DNA from: Carpediemonas membranifera
Taxonomy: Eukaryota; Fornicata
Reading direction: 5' to 3'
DNA: 64,000 bases
Assembly (NCBI GenBank): GCA_019828565.1
Contig: JAHDYR010000021.1
Location: 124,001-188,000 of the forward strand
Every line of letters begins with the position of its first letter. Positions within the stretch are counted from its first letter, which is position 1. The notes below the pieces were generated by a model. That model did no database searches and was not told where the DNA came from. It was given only the letters and a program-made list of their open reading frames with translations. The position numbers were made by a program, and so were the translations under genes. Positions 7,903 to 17,638 of the stretch are shown in pieces.

Positions 7903-8293
7903 TCACGCCACCTTGCCCCGCAGCCACCCCTCCATCATGTCACAGTCGAACGTCAGCGACTGGGATATAGCCTCGTATTGCTTCACCACCTCCTTGGCCT
8001 GCTGGATGGCATCTAAGAGTGTCTGGCGAGTGGCCTTGAGCTGATTCACACGGTCCTTGAGATGATCGATGTCCTCACGGCCCTCTGTGTAACGTGTATT
8101 GGTAGTTATGTCACATACTTTGCGTCCATGTCCCGCCAATGAAGCGGAGGTGCGCTGATTCGACACCACCAACGAGATTGAGCTGGATTGGCCGCTTGAG
8201 AACGTCTTTGTCCTCGGGGACCATATTTGAGACCAGCTTATTGATCTTATCGTACTTTTTGCCTTCAAGAAATGGTGTAGCTATCGCAGACAT
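7903..8293 (-). CDS. Small helical protein, two exons, family not recognised
   Basis: Exon 1 is 8119-8293 and exon 2 is 7903-8084, joined across a 34-nt intron (8085-8118) with donor GTATGT and acceptor GTTACACAG. The joined frame is 119 codons and without the intron hits a stop, so splicing is well supported. The N-terminal half (MSAIATPFLEGKKYDKINKL) has predicted beta content around QLNLVGGVESAHLRFIGG. The C-terminal half is a coiled coil (IDHLKDRVNQLKATRQTLLD). Overall it is prefoldin-sized but does not match a prefoldin subunit convincingly. Confidence 0.55.
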
Positions 8294-8414
8294 CGATATT
8301 TCCGAGGTCCGAAATTCTCATCGCGCAGGTTATGTCAGCATCCAAATATGCCGACAGACTCAAGAGAAACGAGTGGGTGAAAGGCGTTCAGGTTTATAAT
8401 GGTCCGAACAAAGC

Positions 8415-10289
8415 TTAGGCGACAATACGGGTGCCGGTCTTGCCCTCGAGGGCGTCAACAGCCTTCTCGAGAGAGGTGATGATAGCATCACGGCCAGTCT
8501 CCTTGACGAAGCGGAGGGCAGCGGTGACCTTGGGCTTCATGGAGCCCTCGGCAAAGATGCCGTTGGCGATGGCGTCCTCGGCCTCCTTGACGGTGAGGCG
8601 GTTGAGGGCACGCTGGGTGGGCTTCTTGTAGTCGACGTAGGCGCACTCAACGTCGGTGAGGATCATGAGGTGGTCGGCCTCGACGAGGGCGGCGATGCGC
8701 TCAGAGCAGAGGTCCTTGTCGATGACAGCAGCAAGGCCCTTGACGGTGCCGTCGGGGAGCTTCTTGACGGGGACACCACCACCGACGCCAGAGATGACGA
8801 TGTGGCCGGCATCGAGGAGAGCGACGACAGCGTCCTGCTCGGCAATGCCGATGGGGTTGGGAGATGGAACGACGACGCGCCAGCCGCGGCCGGCGTCCTC
8901 CTTCATGGTCTCGCCCTCGGCCATCATCTTCTTGGCCTGCTCCTCAGTGAAGAACTGGCCGATGGGCTTGGTGGGGTTGGCGAAAGCGGGGTCGGCGGGG
9001 TCGACGAGGGTCTGGGTGAGGACGGTGCAGACAGTCTTGGGGTTGCCGCGGCGCATGAGCTCGTTCTGGAGGGACTGCTGGATCATGTAGCCGATGAAGC
9101 CCTGGGACATGCCGCCGCAAACGTGCAGAGGCTGCTCGGGGACCTTCTCGGCGGCCAGGGCGTTCTGCTTCTGGATAGCGCCGACCTGAGGGCCGTTGCC
9201 AGAGGCGAGGCAGAGCTCGTAGCCGCGGTCGAGGAGGTCAGCGAGGGAGCGAGCGGCAGTCTGGGTGTTCTTGAACTGGTCCTCGGCGGTGCCCTTCTCG
9301 CCGGGCTGGAGGAGGGCGTTGCCACCGACAGCGACGACGAGGCGAGTCTTGCGGGTCTCGCGGCCGATGAGGAGGAAGTGGAGGAGCGCCATCTGGGCCC
9401 AGAGGCGGTTCTCGGCCTCATCGAAGACAACGGAGTGGGGGCCGTCGATGACCTCAGCGGTCTGCTCCTGCTCGCGGTTGGCGGGGAGGCAGTTCATGAA
9501 GGTGACAGTGGGCTTGGCGAGGGCCATGAGCTCCTTGGTGACGCGGTAGGGGGTGAGGTGCTTGAGGCGGAAGTCCTGGACGTCCTTGGCGATGCCGTAA
9601 GACATCCAAGAGTCGGTGTAGACGACGTCGGCGTCCTTCATGGCGGCCTCGGGGTCGTGAGAGACACCGACCTTGGCGCCAGTCTTCTTGGCGATCTCCT
9701 GGATCTCGTCAAGGGCCTCCTGCTCGACAGTGAAGTCCTCGTGCTCGGGGCCGCAGGCGATGCAGTCGAAGCCGCAGACGGCAGCAAGGCGCATGAGATC
9801 GTAAGTGACGTTGTTCTTGCAGTCACCGTAGTAGACGAACTTGATGCCCTCGAAGGTGCCCTTCTTCTCGACGATGGTGAGAATATCGGCGAGCATCTGG
9901 CAGGGGTGGGCCCAGTTGTCGAGGGCGTTGATCACGGGCACAGAGGAGTGCTTGGCGAGGTCCTGGCAGTCGGAGCGCTTGTTAAGGCGGGCCATGATGA
10001 CGTCGGTCATACGGCTGGCAACGATGGAGGTGTCGGCCATAGACTCCTTGACACCGAGGGGGGAGGTGGCGACATCGTAGTAGATGGCGTGGCCGCCAAG
10101 CTTAGTCATACCGGTCTCGAAGGACACACGGGTGCGGAGGGAAGGCTTCTGGAAGATCATGAGAAGAGTCTTGTCCTTAAGGCAGGTGTTGTACTTCTCG
10201 GGGTGAGCCTTCATGTCCTTGGCAACATCAAGGATGTAGAGGATCTCCTCCTTGGAGAAGTCAGCAATAGTGAGAAGGTGGCGGGGCAT
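8415..10289 (-). CDS. Ornithine carbamoyltransferase-carbamate kinase fusion
   Basis: 624 residues with two enzymes in one frame. Residues 1-305 are ornithine carbamoyltransferase: carbamoyl-phosphate site SLRTRVSFE, WAHPCQ, YTDSWMSYG and NCLPANRE, where Asn replaces the usual His of HCLP. Residues 312-624 are carbamate kinase: VVAVGGNALL, ASGNGPQVG, SPNPIGIAEQD, ISGVGGGVPV and FAEGSMKPKV. In the arginine deihydrolase pathway the first splits citrulline to ornithine and carbamoyl phosphate and the second makes ATP from it, so fusion couples consecutive steps. GC-ending codons dominate, suggesting high expression. Cytosolic; no targeting peptide seen. ADI itself is not in the window. Confidence 0.95.
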   Translation of the reverse strand: MPRHLLTIADFSKEEILYILDVAKDMKAHPEKYNTCLKDKTLLMIFQKPSLRTRVSFETGMTKLGGHAIYYDVATSPLGVKESMADTSIVASRMTDVIMARLNKRSDCQDLAKHSSVPVINALDNWAHPCQMLADILTIVEKKGTFEGIKFVYYGDCKNNVTYDLMRLAAVCGFDCIACGPEHEDFTVEQEALDEIQEIAKKTGAKVGVSHDPEAAMKDADVVYTDSWMSYGIAKDVQDFRLKHLTPYRVTKELMALAKPTVTFMNCLPANREQEQTAEVIDGPHSVVFDEAENRLWAQMALLHFLLIGRETRKTRLVVAVGGNALLQPGEKGTAEDQFKNTQTAARSLADLLDRGYELCLASGNGPQVGAIQKQNALAAEKVPEQPLHVCGGMSQGFIGYMIQQSLQNELMRRGNPKTVCTVLTQTLVDPADPAFANPTKPIGQFFTEEQAKKMMAEGETMKEDAGRGWRVVVPSPNPIGIAEQDAVVALLDAGHIVISGVGGGVPVKKLPDGTVKGLAAVIDKDLCSERIAALVEADHLMILTDVECAYVDYKKPTQRALNRLTVKEAEDAIANGIFAEGSMKPKVTAALRFVKETGRDAIITSLEKAVDALEGKTGTRIVA

Positions 10290-10568
10290 TCAGACAACAA
10301 GTTCGTCGACAAAAGTCAAACAAATTCCAAGTCTCCCGAAGACCCCTCGACAGGTAAAAATGGCTGATCGTAGAAAGCGGGGAAGGACGCCCATATTGTG
10401 CCCGACAGTGAAAGAAATGCATTGGTGCGACCAACCATTTCCCAACCAGACCTGCAAGATGTGCACGAGATCCTTGTCGGGCGGCTTCAATCGAACGACA
10501 GCAGTGTAGTCAGCTACTGACCCAATGCCAATCCTATCACCGTATTGCTCCTCATTCGCCAATGAATC

Positions 10569-11801
10569 CTACCCACGCACTTTATGAACCATGACACTCC
10601 CCGTCGCCATGGCTAAGAACACAGTGCCACTGTCCTCGTCGAACAGCACCTGCATGACCTGCTCCGCACCAACCACACTCATCAGGCTGTCCAGGTCTGG
10701 AGCGTTGGAGTCGAGCTCGTCCAGTCCAGTGCTAACATAGCATGACTCACCGCCAAAGCCCCCAGAACGCCCGGAAATACCACTAGCTGCGGTAATCGTG
10801 GCGTCCGGACCCAGCCCGGCGAGGCTGTACAGTCCTGCAGCAGCAGTGACGCCCCTGGAGCTGGGCAGGGTCCTGACCACACGACCAGAGCGGGGGACGA
10901 CGACCCGGCAGTCCCGGCCGGTGCCGACGACTCCACGACTCAGCCCGAGCGGGGCGAACCTGAAAGACCCCTGGGGCAGCTTGATGGCGCCGTGGGGGCT
11001 CTGGCTGCTGTACGTGTGAAGACGGCCGTGTCGGCGTCTGAATAGGAGGACGCCGTCCAGGTACTCGAGCAGCTCGATCTGGGTGTCATCGCCCCACAGC
11101 TTGAGCTCTAGGAACTGCTCCTCCGTCCCTTCTCGGGTCAGAATCCGGATCGGCTGGAGCTTTCCGCCGAGGATGCGGGTGGGGGTGTAGATGACCAGTA
11201 TGTGCATTCCGGACAGCCGGACGTCTCGAATAGTCCTTGTGCTCGACTGTGGAATGGAGTCACAGGAGTCGACCTGGTCGCTGGGTGGTTGAGTGAATTT
11301 GAACAGCGGGTGGTAGGTCTCCATGTCAAAGACGACGTATCGCTTGAAGCTGGCGTCGTGGATGAGAATGGCGCTGGATTCCACGCTCCACTCGAAGTAT
11401 GATGGGAAGCGCAGGTTGAGTCGTCTGAAGAGCGGCCTCGGGTTGGCCTCGCCGCGGACAATATCGTCCACAGCAAACGCAGTGATGAATATGCGGTCTG
11501 GACCGTGGCCTGTGTCCGTGTAGATGACGACGACCTCGTTCGAGTATGGGTTGATGAAGGCCTCGAGGACACTCGCATTCATTTTTGGACAAAGGAAGGT
11601 GAGGAAGCGGTATGTCGTGCGGTTGTACGCAGCGCAGACACCATTGGCCTCGGTGATGACGATGATGCCAGATATGAAGTGGACGCTGTGAACCATGGAG
11701 CGGATTCGAAAGTCATCCTCCGTATATGGGAATTCCACAGAGCTAGGTGGTTCAAAAGGATCCATATAACCCTGTGTAAAGCGTATGGCCTGGACAAACA
11801 A
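10569..11801 (-). CDS. Beta-propeller (WD40-like) protein
   Basis: 410 residues with repeated beta-strand blades but few canonical WD dipeptides: VVIYTDTGHGPDRIFITAF, ILIHDASFKRYVVFDMETY, IRDVRLSGMHILVIYTPT, RILTREGTEEQFLELKLWG. The order 'YVVFDMETY... LVIYTPT... PIRILTREGT' recalls the C-terminal propeller of plant At4g14310-type transducin proteins, but this is from memory. Probably a scaffold for protein complexes. The upstream sequence to 12102 is open in another frame, so a 5' exon cannot be excluded. Stop to next start on the same strand is under 300 bp. Confidence 0.5.
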   Translation of the reverse strand: MFVQAIRFTQGYMDPFEPPSSVEFPYTEDDFRIRSMVHSVHFISGIIVITEANGVCAAYNRTTYRFLTFLCPKMNASVLEAFINPYSNEVVVIYTDTGHGPDRIFITAFAVDDIVRGEANPRPLFRRLNLRFPSYFEWSVESSAILIHDASFKRYVVFDMETYHPLFKFTQPPSDQVDSCDSIPQSSTRTIRDVRLSGMHILVIYTPTRILGGKLQPIRILTREGTEEQFLELKLWGDDTQIELLEYLDGVLLFRRRHGRLHTYSSQSPHGAIKLPQGSFRFAPLGLSRGVVGTGRDCRVVVPRSGRVVRTLPSSRGVTAAAGLYSLAGLGPDATITAASGISGRSGGFGGESCYVSTGLDELDSNAPDLDSLMSVVGAEQVMQVLFDEDSGTVFLAMATGSVMVHKVRG

Positions 11802-12253
11802 CGCGTTGGTATCTATTCTGGTTTCTTCTCACCATGTTCTTGACAGCAGTCTTTTGAATGGCGGAAATGTGTGAATTGCCTATTGATAGAGACATCTGCT
11901 GAAATCCATGCACGATGTTGCAGGAAGGAGCATTCATCAGCAATAATCTCGTCGCAGTCGTCTCCGGCGCATTTATATGAAGGAATGTAACAGCACTAAC
12001 ACGACAACGATATCTCTCAGAGACGTACACCCACGAGAACTGCACGCCAGCACTCTTTTGGGACTGTTGAGTGAGTAATACGCCCAGGCAGACCTCATCC
12101 ATGAACAGCCGTCGCCATTACACCAACAATCAATCAATCAAAACTAGGACCCAGCTACTATTTTCTGTCCACATGCGCCCTTCAGTTTTCACAGCAACCA
12201 ACGCTGGAGGGGGGCACCGAAGTGAATTGTTTTAACTAATGCACACCCGGGAT
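11802..12253. other. Intergenic stretch
   Basis: About 450 bp between two minus-strand genes. A 116-codon minus-strand frame (11752-12102) overlaps the start of the propeller gene and has no recognisable motif; it may include unrecognised 5' exons. AT-richer than the genes, with a CAATCAATCAATC run at 12127-12139. No RNA gene seen. Confidence 0.35.
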
Positions 12254-12892
12254 TCACTCCCGGTGGTAGAACTTCGGCACCGGCCTCGCCTTGTGCACTA
12301 GGGTCTCTCTCAGCTTGCTCAGCTCCTCCTTCTCCGCTACGGCCTTCAGCGCCTCCTCTTCGGCTCTCCGGGCAGCCTCTTCCTGCTCCTTCCTCTCCTG
12401 CTCGGCCTTCTTCTGTTCCCACGCGAGTCTACGCGCCTCTGTGGGGAAGTTAGGGGTCATTGGAATAGTGGCGTCTTTTCTTGGGATCGTTGGGACACCG
12501 TGCTTCCCAGGGTGTTCGTAAATTTCGCGAGGCATGTCTCTCGCCTTAAACTTGTACTCTGGCTCCGGCTCGGGCTCATAGATGGTCCGCTCGAGGCCCC
12601 CTGCGAAGCACTTCGGTGTCTCTGGGACGGTGATGGGCTTGGGCTCCACGACGGCCATCAGAGAACCGAGGTAGACCTCCTTGGGGACCGGACGGGCTTT
12701 GAACGGAGCTACTTCTTCTTCAACATACGCTGGACGAGAATCCGCGCGGTTTTTGGATGCAAATTGGGGCGTTTCTGGTATAGTGATTGGTTTTGCCTCG
12801 ACTTCGGGTAGTTTTGCGCCGGAATAGACCGATTTCGGCACCGAGCGAGCTTTAAACTGTGTTGTGTTCTCAGGACCAGATGACTGGGCCAT
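12254..12892 (-). CDS. TPX2-like microtubule-associated protein
   Basis: 212 residues from ATG at 12892 (MAQSSGPEN). Four copies of a short motif occur: FKARSVPKSVY, FKARPVPKEVY, FKARDMPREIY and HKARPVPKFYH. They are spaced by PITIPETPQF/PITVPETPKC linkers, and a charged helix (EARRLAWEQKKAEQERKEQE) precedes the last. FKARPVPK is the hallmark of TPX2-type proteins, which bind microtubules and, in animals, activate Aurora A at spindles. It is much shorter than vertebrate TPX2 and more like short plant and ciliary relatives. The next gene upstream is beta-tubulin. An upstream non-coding exon is possible. Confidence 0.7.
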   Translation of the reverse strand: MAQSSGPENTTQFKARSVPKSVYSGAKLPEVEAKPITIPETPQFASKNRADSRPAYVEEEVAPFKARPVPKEVYLGSLMAVVEPKPITVPETPKCFAGGLERTIYEPEPEPEYKFKARDMPREIYEHPGKHGVPTIPRKDATIPMTPNFPTEARRLAWEQKKAEQERKEQEEAARRAEEEALKAVAEKEELSKLRETLVHKARPVPKFYHRE

Positions 12893-13172
12893 TTCTTTGA
12901 TTTCGCTGTCTTCCTTCTTGTCCAAAAATCACTCAAAAATTCCGACAACCAATCATTTCCCAGCGACTCCTGTGCGTCGATGTGATCCATGATGTGCCTA
13001 CTGAACGGGTCTGAGCAGTCGGACTTGCTGTTTGGGCGGGGTATCGTGGATTGAAGGAGCTTCCCCTTCCCCTTCCCCGCCCGTCGTCTCGGCATGCACC
13101 CAATTGGGTCAGTACTGAGGGCATAATATTGATAACGCAGACCCACAAGAAAAGCAAGCAAGCGCAAATTGT

Positions 13173-14513
13173 TTACATGTCAGCGTACTCCTCCTCCTCC
13201 TCGTCGAACTCACCCTCCTCCTCGGCGGTGGCCTCCTGGTACTGCTGGTACTCGGAAACGAGATCGTTCATGTTGGACTCGGCCTCAGTGAATTCCATCT
13301 CGTCCATGCCCTCACCAGTGTACCAGTGAAGGAAGGCCTTGCGACGGAACATAGCAGTGAACTGCTCAGAGACGCGCTTGAAGAGCTCCTGGATGGCGGT
13401 GGAGTTGCCGATGAAGGTGGCAGACATCTTGAGGCCCTTGGGAGGGATGTCACAGACGGAAGCCTTCACGTTGTTGGGGATCCACTCAACGAAGTAGGAA
13501 GAGTTCTTGTTCTGGATGTTGAGCATCATCTCATCAACCTCCTTGGTGGACATGCGGCCACGGAAGAGAGCAGAGGCGGTGAGGTAGCGGCCGTGACGGG
13601 GGTCGGAGGCAGCCATCATGTTCTTGGCATCGAACATCTGGGAGACAAGCTCGGGGACAGAGAGGGCGCGGTACTGCTGGGAGCCGCGGGAGGTCAGGGG
13701 AGCGAAGCCAACGAGGAAGAAGTGGAGACGGGGGAAGGGGACCAGGTTGACAGCGAGCTTACGGAGGTCAGAGTTGAGCTGGCCAGGGAAGCGGAGGCAG
13801 CAGGTGACGCCGGACATGACGAGGGAGACGAGGTGGTTGAGGTCACCGTAGGTGGGGGTGGTGAGCTTGAGGGTACGGAAGCAGATGTCGTACAGGGCCT
13901 CGTTATCGATACAGAAGACCTCATCGGAGTTCTCAACGAGCTGGTGAACGGAGAGAGTAGCGTTGTAGGGCTCGACAACAGTGTCGGAAACCTTGGGGGA
14001 AGGCACGACAGAGAAGGTGGTGAGCATACGGTCGGGGTACTCCTCACGGATCTTAGCGATCAGAAGAGTGCCGAGGCCGGCACCGGTGCCACCGCCAAGG
14101 GAGTGGGTCATCTGGAAGCCCTGAAGGGCGTCGCAGCCCTCAGCCTCCTTGCGGACAACATCGAGGACGGCGTCGACAAGCTCAGCACCCTCGGTGTAGT
14201 GGCCCTTGGCCCAGTTGTTGCCAGCACCGCTCTGGCCGAAAACGAAGTTGTCGGGGCGGAAGAGCTGACCGAAGGGACCAGCGCGGACAGAGTCCATGGT
14301 GCCGGGCTCGAGGTCAACGAGAACAGCGCGGGGGACGTAGCGGCCGCCGGTAGCCTCGTTGTAGTACACGTTGATGCGCTCGATCTGGAGCTCGGAGTCA
14401 CCGTTGTACTTGCCAGCGGGGTCGATGCCGTGCTCGTCGGAGACAACCTCCCAGAACTTGGCACCAATCTGGTTACCGCACTGACCAGCCTGAATGTGGA
14501 CGATCTCTCTCAT
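13173..14513 (-). CDS. Beta-tubulin
   Basis: 446 residues from [17 protein letters not shown], the universal start including the MREI autoregulation motif; the frame extends 20 codons upstream without support. Visible are the GTP-binding GGGTGAGLG ([14 protein letters not shown]), the M-loop region, and the acidic tail [16 protein letters not shown]. Codons are nearly all C/G-ending, as expected of a highly expressed gene. It polymerises with alpha-tubulin into microtubules of spindle, cytoskeleton and flagella. Complete, no frame break, no intron. Confidence 0.98.
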   Translation of the reverse strand: MREIVHIQAGQCGNQIGAKFWEVVSDEHGIDPAGKYNGDSELQIERINVYYNEATGGRYVPRAVLVDLEPGTMDSVRAGPFGQLFRPDNFVFGQSGAGNNWAKGHYTEGAELVDAVLDVVRKEAEGCDALQGFQMTHSLGGGTGAGLGTLLIAKIREEYPDRMLTTFSVVPSPKVSDTVVEPYNATLSVHQLVENSDEVFCIDNEALYDICFRTLKLTTPTYGDLNHLVSLVMSGVTCCLRFPGQLNSDLRKLAVNLVPFPRLHFFLVGFAPLTSRGSQQYRALSVPELVSQMFDAKNMMAASDPRHGRYLTASALFRGRMSTKEVDEMMLNIQNKNSSYFVEWIPNNVKASVCDIPPKGLKMSATFIGNSTAIQELFKRVSEQFTAMFRRKAFLHWYTGEGMDEMEFTEAESNMNDLVSEYQQYQEATAEEEGEFDEEEEEYADM

Positions 14514-14874
14514 TTTCTGCGTAGGAAGTCTGAAATTTTCCCATTTCATTGGTCGTGACGACAAATGCAGCACGAATGCTGAGAAAACAGAGCATCAAGC
14601 GTTGATTATCACCGTGAAGCTCTTCTGTCGTTTTCGACCTCAAGTCATGGCTTGGTTGAAACAAACGAAGTATGTGTCGAAGTGACGACTCCGCCGCAGA
14701 ATTTTCACAGTCGCAAGAATTTCTGCTGGTCAAGATTTGCTAGATCGAAGGTGTTGGGCTCTGTTTAGAAGATATATGCAGTGATAGTCCGCGCCATCGA
14801 AGAATACAGCGTTCGTTTTCATTGTCCCGTCTGAGACGATGGGCCGACAGGGTCACCCCACGCACGTGAGAGGG
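14514..14874. other. Beta-tubulin upstream region
   Basis: About 360 bp with only short frames. It should contain the beta-tubulin promoter and the 3' end of the neighbouring WD gene. No recognisable RNA gene, repeat or exon. Confidence 0.4.
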
Positions 14875-15949
14875 TTATGAGTCGCTAGGCCGCTCGAGAA
14901 ACAGCATGTGGTCAACAAGAACATGATATTTGCGCGCAAGAACGGGTGTCTTTGCACCGTCCTTCCAAACGCCATCGACACTCTCTTCCGAGGAGTTCAT
15001 ATTGCCAAGGCGGGCTCTCTGCTCGGGTGATGTGTCTCCTGCCGTAGGCGCAGCCGCGGCAGACCGCACGAGGCTTGACCCAAAAGTGCCACAGGGAGGG
15101 CTGACTCCGGCTGAGTCAGATGACCATGGACAACCAAAGGTATTTACAGAGCTCACCACATCTCCTCATCCTCTTTAACTCAGTCACCTGTCTAGGTTCT
15201 GAGAGCCAATCGATCCCTTCGATGACAATGCGGTGCACACCATTCCCCTGTCGTTCGAATCTACCTGCAGGACGTGGCTGGGCGCTGGTTCGATCAGGCC
15301 GGGGAGGAATAAACAACTTTACACAGCTCTCGCGAGAGATACACTGACCAGTGGCCGAGTCCCACAGCTTGACTGTGCCATCGTATGATGTAGTGGCGAT
15401 GGAGCCGTCGGGGGTGGCGGCGGCACCGTGCACAACGGATTCGTGCCCAGTCAGTGTCCTAACGCACTCACCAGCCTCCATAGGTTTCATAGACCGCGTG
15501 TTCCATGCTTCGAGTGCGAACTCAACCCATACATCGTCATGGTCGGCCTCGAGTCTGCCACGCACCATCATGACGGTAACAGCAGGTTCAGTGAGCTCCA
15601 TAGTAAGTGTCTCGGGTTCTATACTCTCGCTGAGTAGGTACTGGATGACCTGCTCGATGTCCTGCACAGTGATCGGCGTCTCGCCTCGCTTGAGGATCTG
15701 GATGCCCTCGGGGCCGGGGTGCTTGGAGCTTGCGGTGTGGATATGAGTATCTACTGCTCTGCAGTTGTCGCTGCGTGAGAATGCGGCCTCAATACGTACC
15801 ATTGACTGTGTAAGCACGGATTTGGTGGATCAAACGTGTCAGGCGTGCTGTGTAAGAGAATCGCGATGCAGCTGGGCTACTGCTGTTGCTACACACCATC
15901 TGTGTGAGAATAGGCATGGCATAGCGTACTTTGGACAACTTCGAGACAT
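14875..15949 (-). CDS. WD-repeat protein, four exons
   Basis: Exons read on minus: 15930-15949, 15800-15847, 15148-15770 and 14875-15110. Introns are 15848-15929 (82 nt), 15771-15799 (29 nt, GTACGT to CTCACGCAG) and 15111-15147 (37 nt, ending CTGACTCAG). The joined frame is exactly 309 codons. The N-terminus is MSRSCPNTPDTFDPPNPC, followed by a Cys pair (HSQCDNC). A single clear WD40 repeat lies mid-protein (LTGHESVVHGAAATPDGSIA, then GTVKLWD). The part after it is not WD-like and a further unspliced intron near 15340 is possible. The splice-motif agreement makes the multi-exon model credible, but the function is unknown. Confidence 0.5.
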
Positions 15950-16264
15950 TTTGCCAATTCTGTCTCTTCTCTACAGGAGGTTGTCTTGTCAACAGGCGTG
16001 TCACATCATTGCTGGGCTGAACCTGCGAAATCCCTCCATGACCCCGATGGTGGGGACATGGTGCTCGCAGTCGCTCGGAGCTGAGCAGCGCAAGGGCTGC
16101 GGGACTCCAATGGCGAGGCCAGCAGCCATGCTCAGTGGAACTCTTCGATCGATCCATTGCCACTGCACGGATCGGCTTGGCTCTTGCTGGTAGCCCCACC
16201 CCAACTGAGCTGAGAACCAGCACCACGCCCAGATCCACATAAACTGCAGCCCGCCGTTTATTTA
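15950..16264. other. Intergenic stretch
   Basis: About 315 bp between the WD gene and the SPFH gene. A minus-strand frame runs through it (15789-16268) but mixes intron sequence of the WD gene with non-coding DNA. Nothing else recognised. Confidence 0.35.
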
Positions 16265-17542
16265 TCACGCATCAGCCCCGTCCACATGAACATGGACCCC
16301 GTCAACCTCCCGCCCCTCGCTCGAGATGTCCAGGTGCATCATCTTGCTGACCCCCTCTGCCACGAGCACCTTGGTCACGTCCACCCCCATCTCGTGGAGC
16401 GTGGCGTAGTAGTTTGACTTCACCCGGCTAAGCTGCGTCTCTTGGTCGACTTGCGAGGAGATCTGGGCCTTTCTTATGATCTCGTCAAGCTCATGATTCT
16501 TCATCTTTCTCGCGTTCGCGGCATCCGCTTCCCGCGCCTCCATGGCCATCTTGTGCGCGTGCTTGGCCTCATCCAGCATGTGCTCCTTCTCGACCCGGTC
16601 TGAGTTCATCTGTAGCGTCAGATTCTGCAGCTCCTGCTCCTGCTTGGCGGACTCGAGGGCGATGTGCATCATGGTACGCTTCTCGATGGCGTCGTCGTGC
16701 ATGGCCTGGAGCGAGTCCGACACGTGGTATCCGCGGAAGACGACCTTCTTCAGCTGGTACCCCATACGGTCTGCACGCTGTTTGAGCTGATTGTACGTGT
16801 CGAGGGAGCTCAGGGCGTCTGTCTTCTGCAAGAACTCCTCGTACGTGAGCTTGGCCGCGAAGGACACAACGTCGGCGCAAACGTCCGCGATGATGTCGCC
16901 GATGACGTCGGTAGTAGAATCGAGCATCTTCTCGACGTCAACGAGCTGGTAGAAGATCATCACCTTGACTGTGATCATGGCGTCATCCTTGGTACGGACG
17001 TCACGAACGTTGTAGAAGGTCGAGCTCTCAGGACCGAACCGAAGGCGGCGGAACTGCAGTGCGTTTGGAATCTTGCGAGTCTTGTCCTTGGGATCATCTC
17101 CGTGCCACCTGAAGGAGTGGAGGAACTCGTTGGGCAATGGGATGAATAGGGCAGGGCCCCTGACGATTCGCCGGTCCACGGTCGAGGTGTCAGAGTTCTT
17201 ACGGTAGACCACGAGCACATGGGATGCATCAATAGTCCATGCTTCCTCGAGGTTGATTGTTCTGTGTCTGTGGGGCTCGAGGAACATCGCGGTGGGGCCG
17301 GGGACGTGCTCAATGTGGCCATCGTGGAAGGTAACCTTCAGATACTCGCTGTCTGAGGCGTAGAACCTGGACAGACGCTGGTAGGACTTGCCGTAGAAGA
17401 CCAGCTTGGAGCGGGGACCCTCGATGACTCGGCAGTTGCCGTCAGAAGACCATAACGCAAGCGCCTCGTTTTCACGAATAGTCAGCTTCTTGAATGGCTT
17501 CTTACAGTGCTTCTGCGGTGGTTCGTTGTAGAATTCCATCAT
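16265..17542 (-). CDS. SPFH/Band 7 domain protein
   Basis: About 425 residues from the tandem ATGs at 17537-17542 (MMEFYNEPPQ); the frame extends 20 codons further. The core (about residues 70-270) has the SPFH order: a VPGPTAMFLEPHRHR strand, RIVRGPALFIPLPNEFLHSF, DDAMITVKVMIFYQLVDVEK, and DVVSFAAKLTYEEFLQ. It is followed by the amphipathic YQLKKVVFRGYHVSDSLQ segment and a long coiled coil (VEKEHMLDEAKHAHKMAMEA). SPFH proteins oligomerise on membranes as scaffolds; no transmembrane segment is visible here, so membrane contact would be peripheral. No paralogue name assigned. Confidence 0.75.
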   Translation of the reverse strand: MMEFYNEPPQKHCKKPFKKLTIRENEALALWSSDGNCRVIEGPRSKLVFYGKSYQRLSRFYASDSEYLKVTFHDGHIEHVPGPTAMFLEPHRHRTINLEEAWTIDASHVLVVYRKNSDTSTVDRRIVRGPALFIPLPNEFLHSFRWHGDDPKDKTRKIPNALQFRRLRFGPESSTFYNVRDVRTKDDAMITVKVMIFYQLVDVEKMLDSTTDVIGDIIADVCADVVSFAAKLTYEEFLQKTDALSSLDTYNQLKQRADRMGYQLKKVVFRGYHVSDSLQAMHDDAIEKRTMMHIALESAKQEQELQNLTLQMNSDRVEKEHMLDEAKHAHKMAMEAREADAANARKMKNHELDEIIRKAQISSQVDQETQLSRVKSNYYATLHEMGVDVTKVLVAEGVSKMMHLDISSEGREVDGVHVHVDGADA

Positions 17543-17638
17543 TGGTGTATTGGTGAGTCCGGAAGTCGAACACTCGAAGCTCAAGTCAAGGGCACAAATC
17601 AACCGCCTCCTGCATCCTGCATCGATAATCCGCGGGGT

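Noticed and set aside
8670-10367. 565-codon plus-strand frame opposite the OTC-CK gene
   Set aside because: Antisense shadow of a gene with extreme C/G third-position bias; Gly/Val/Glu/Leu-rich with no motif. The same holds for the long plus frames opposite beta-tubulin (13326-14558), synthetase copy A (32750-34393) and INO1 (44061-45752).
10290-10562. 90-codon minus frame (and a 49-codon plus frame at 10361-10510) upstream of OTC-CK
   Set aside because: Both are motif-poor and overlap; the minus frame stops exactly at the OTC-CK start, as promoter or leader DNA could by chance. I cannot choose between them.
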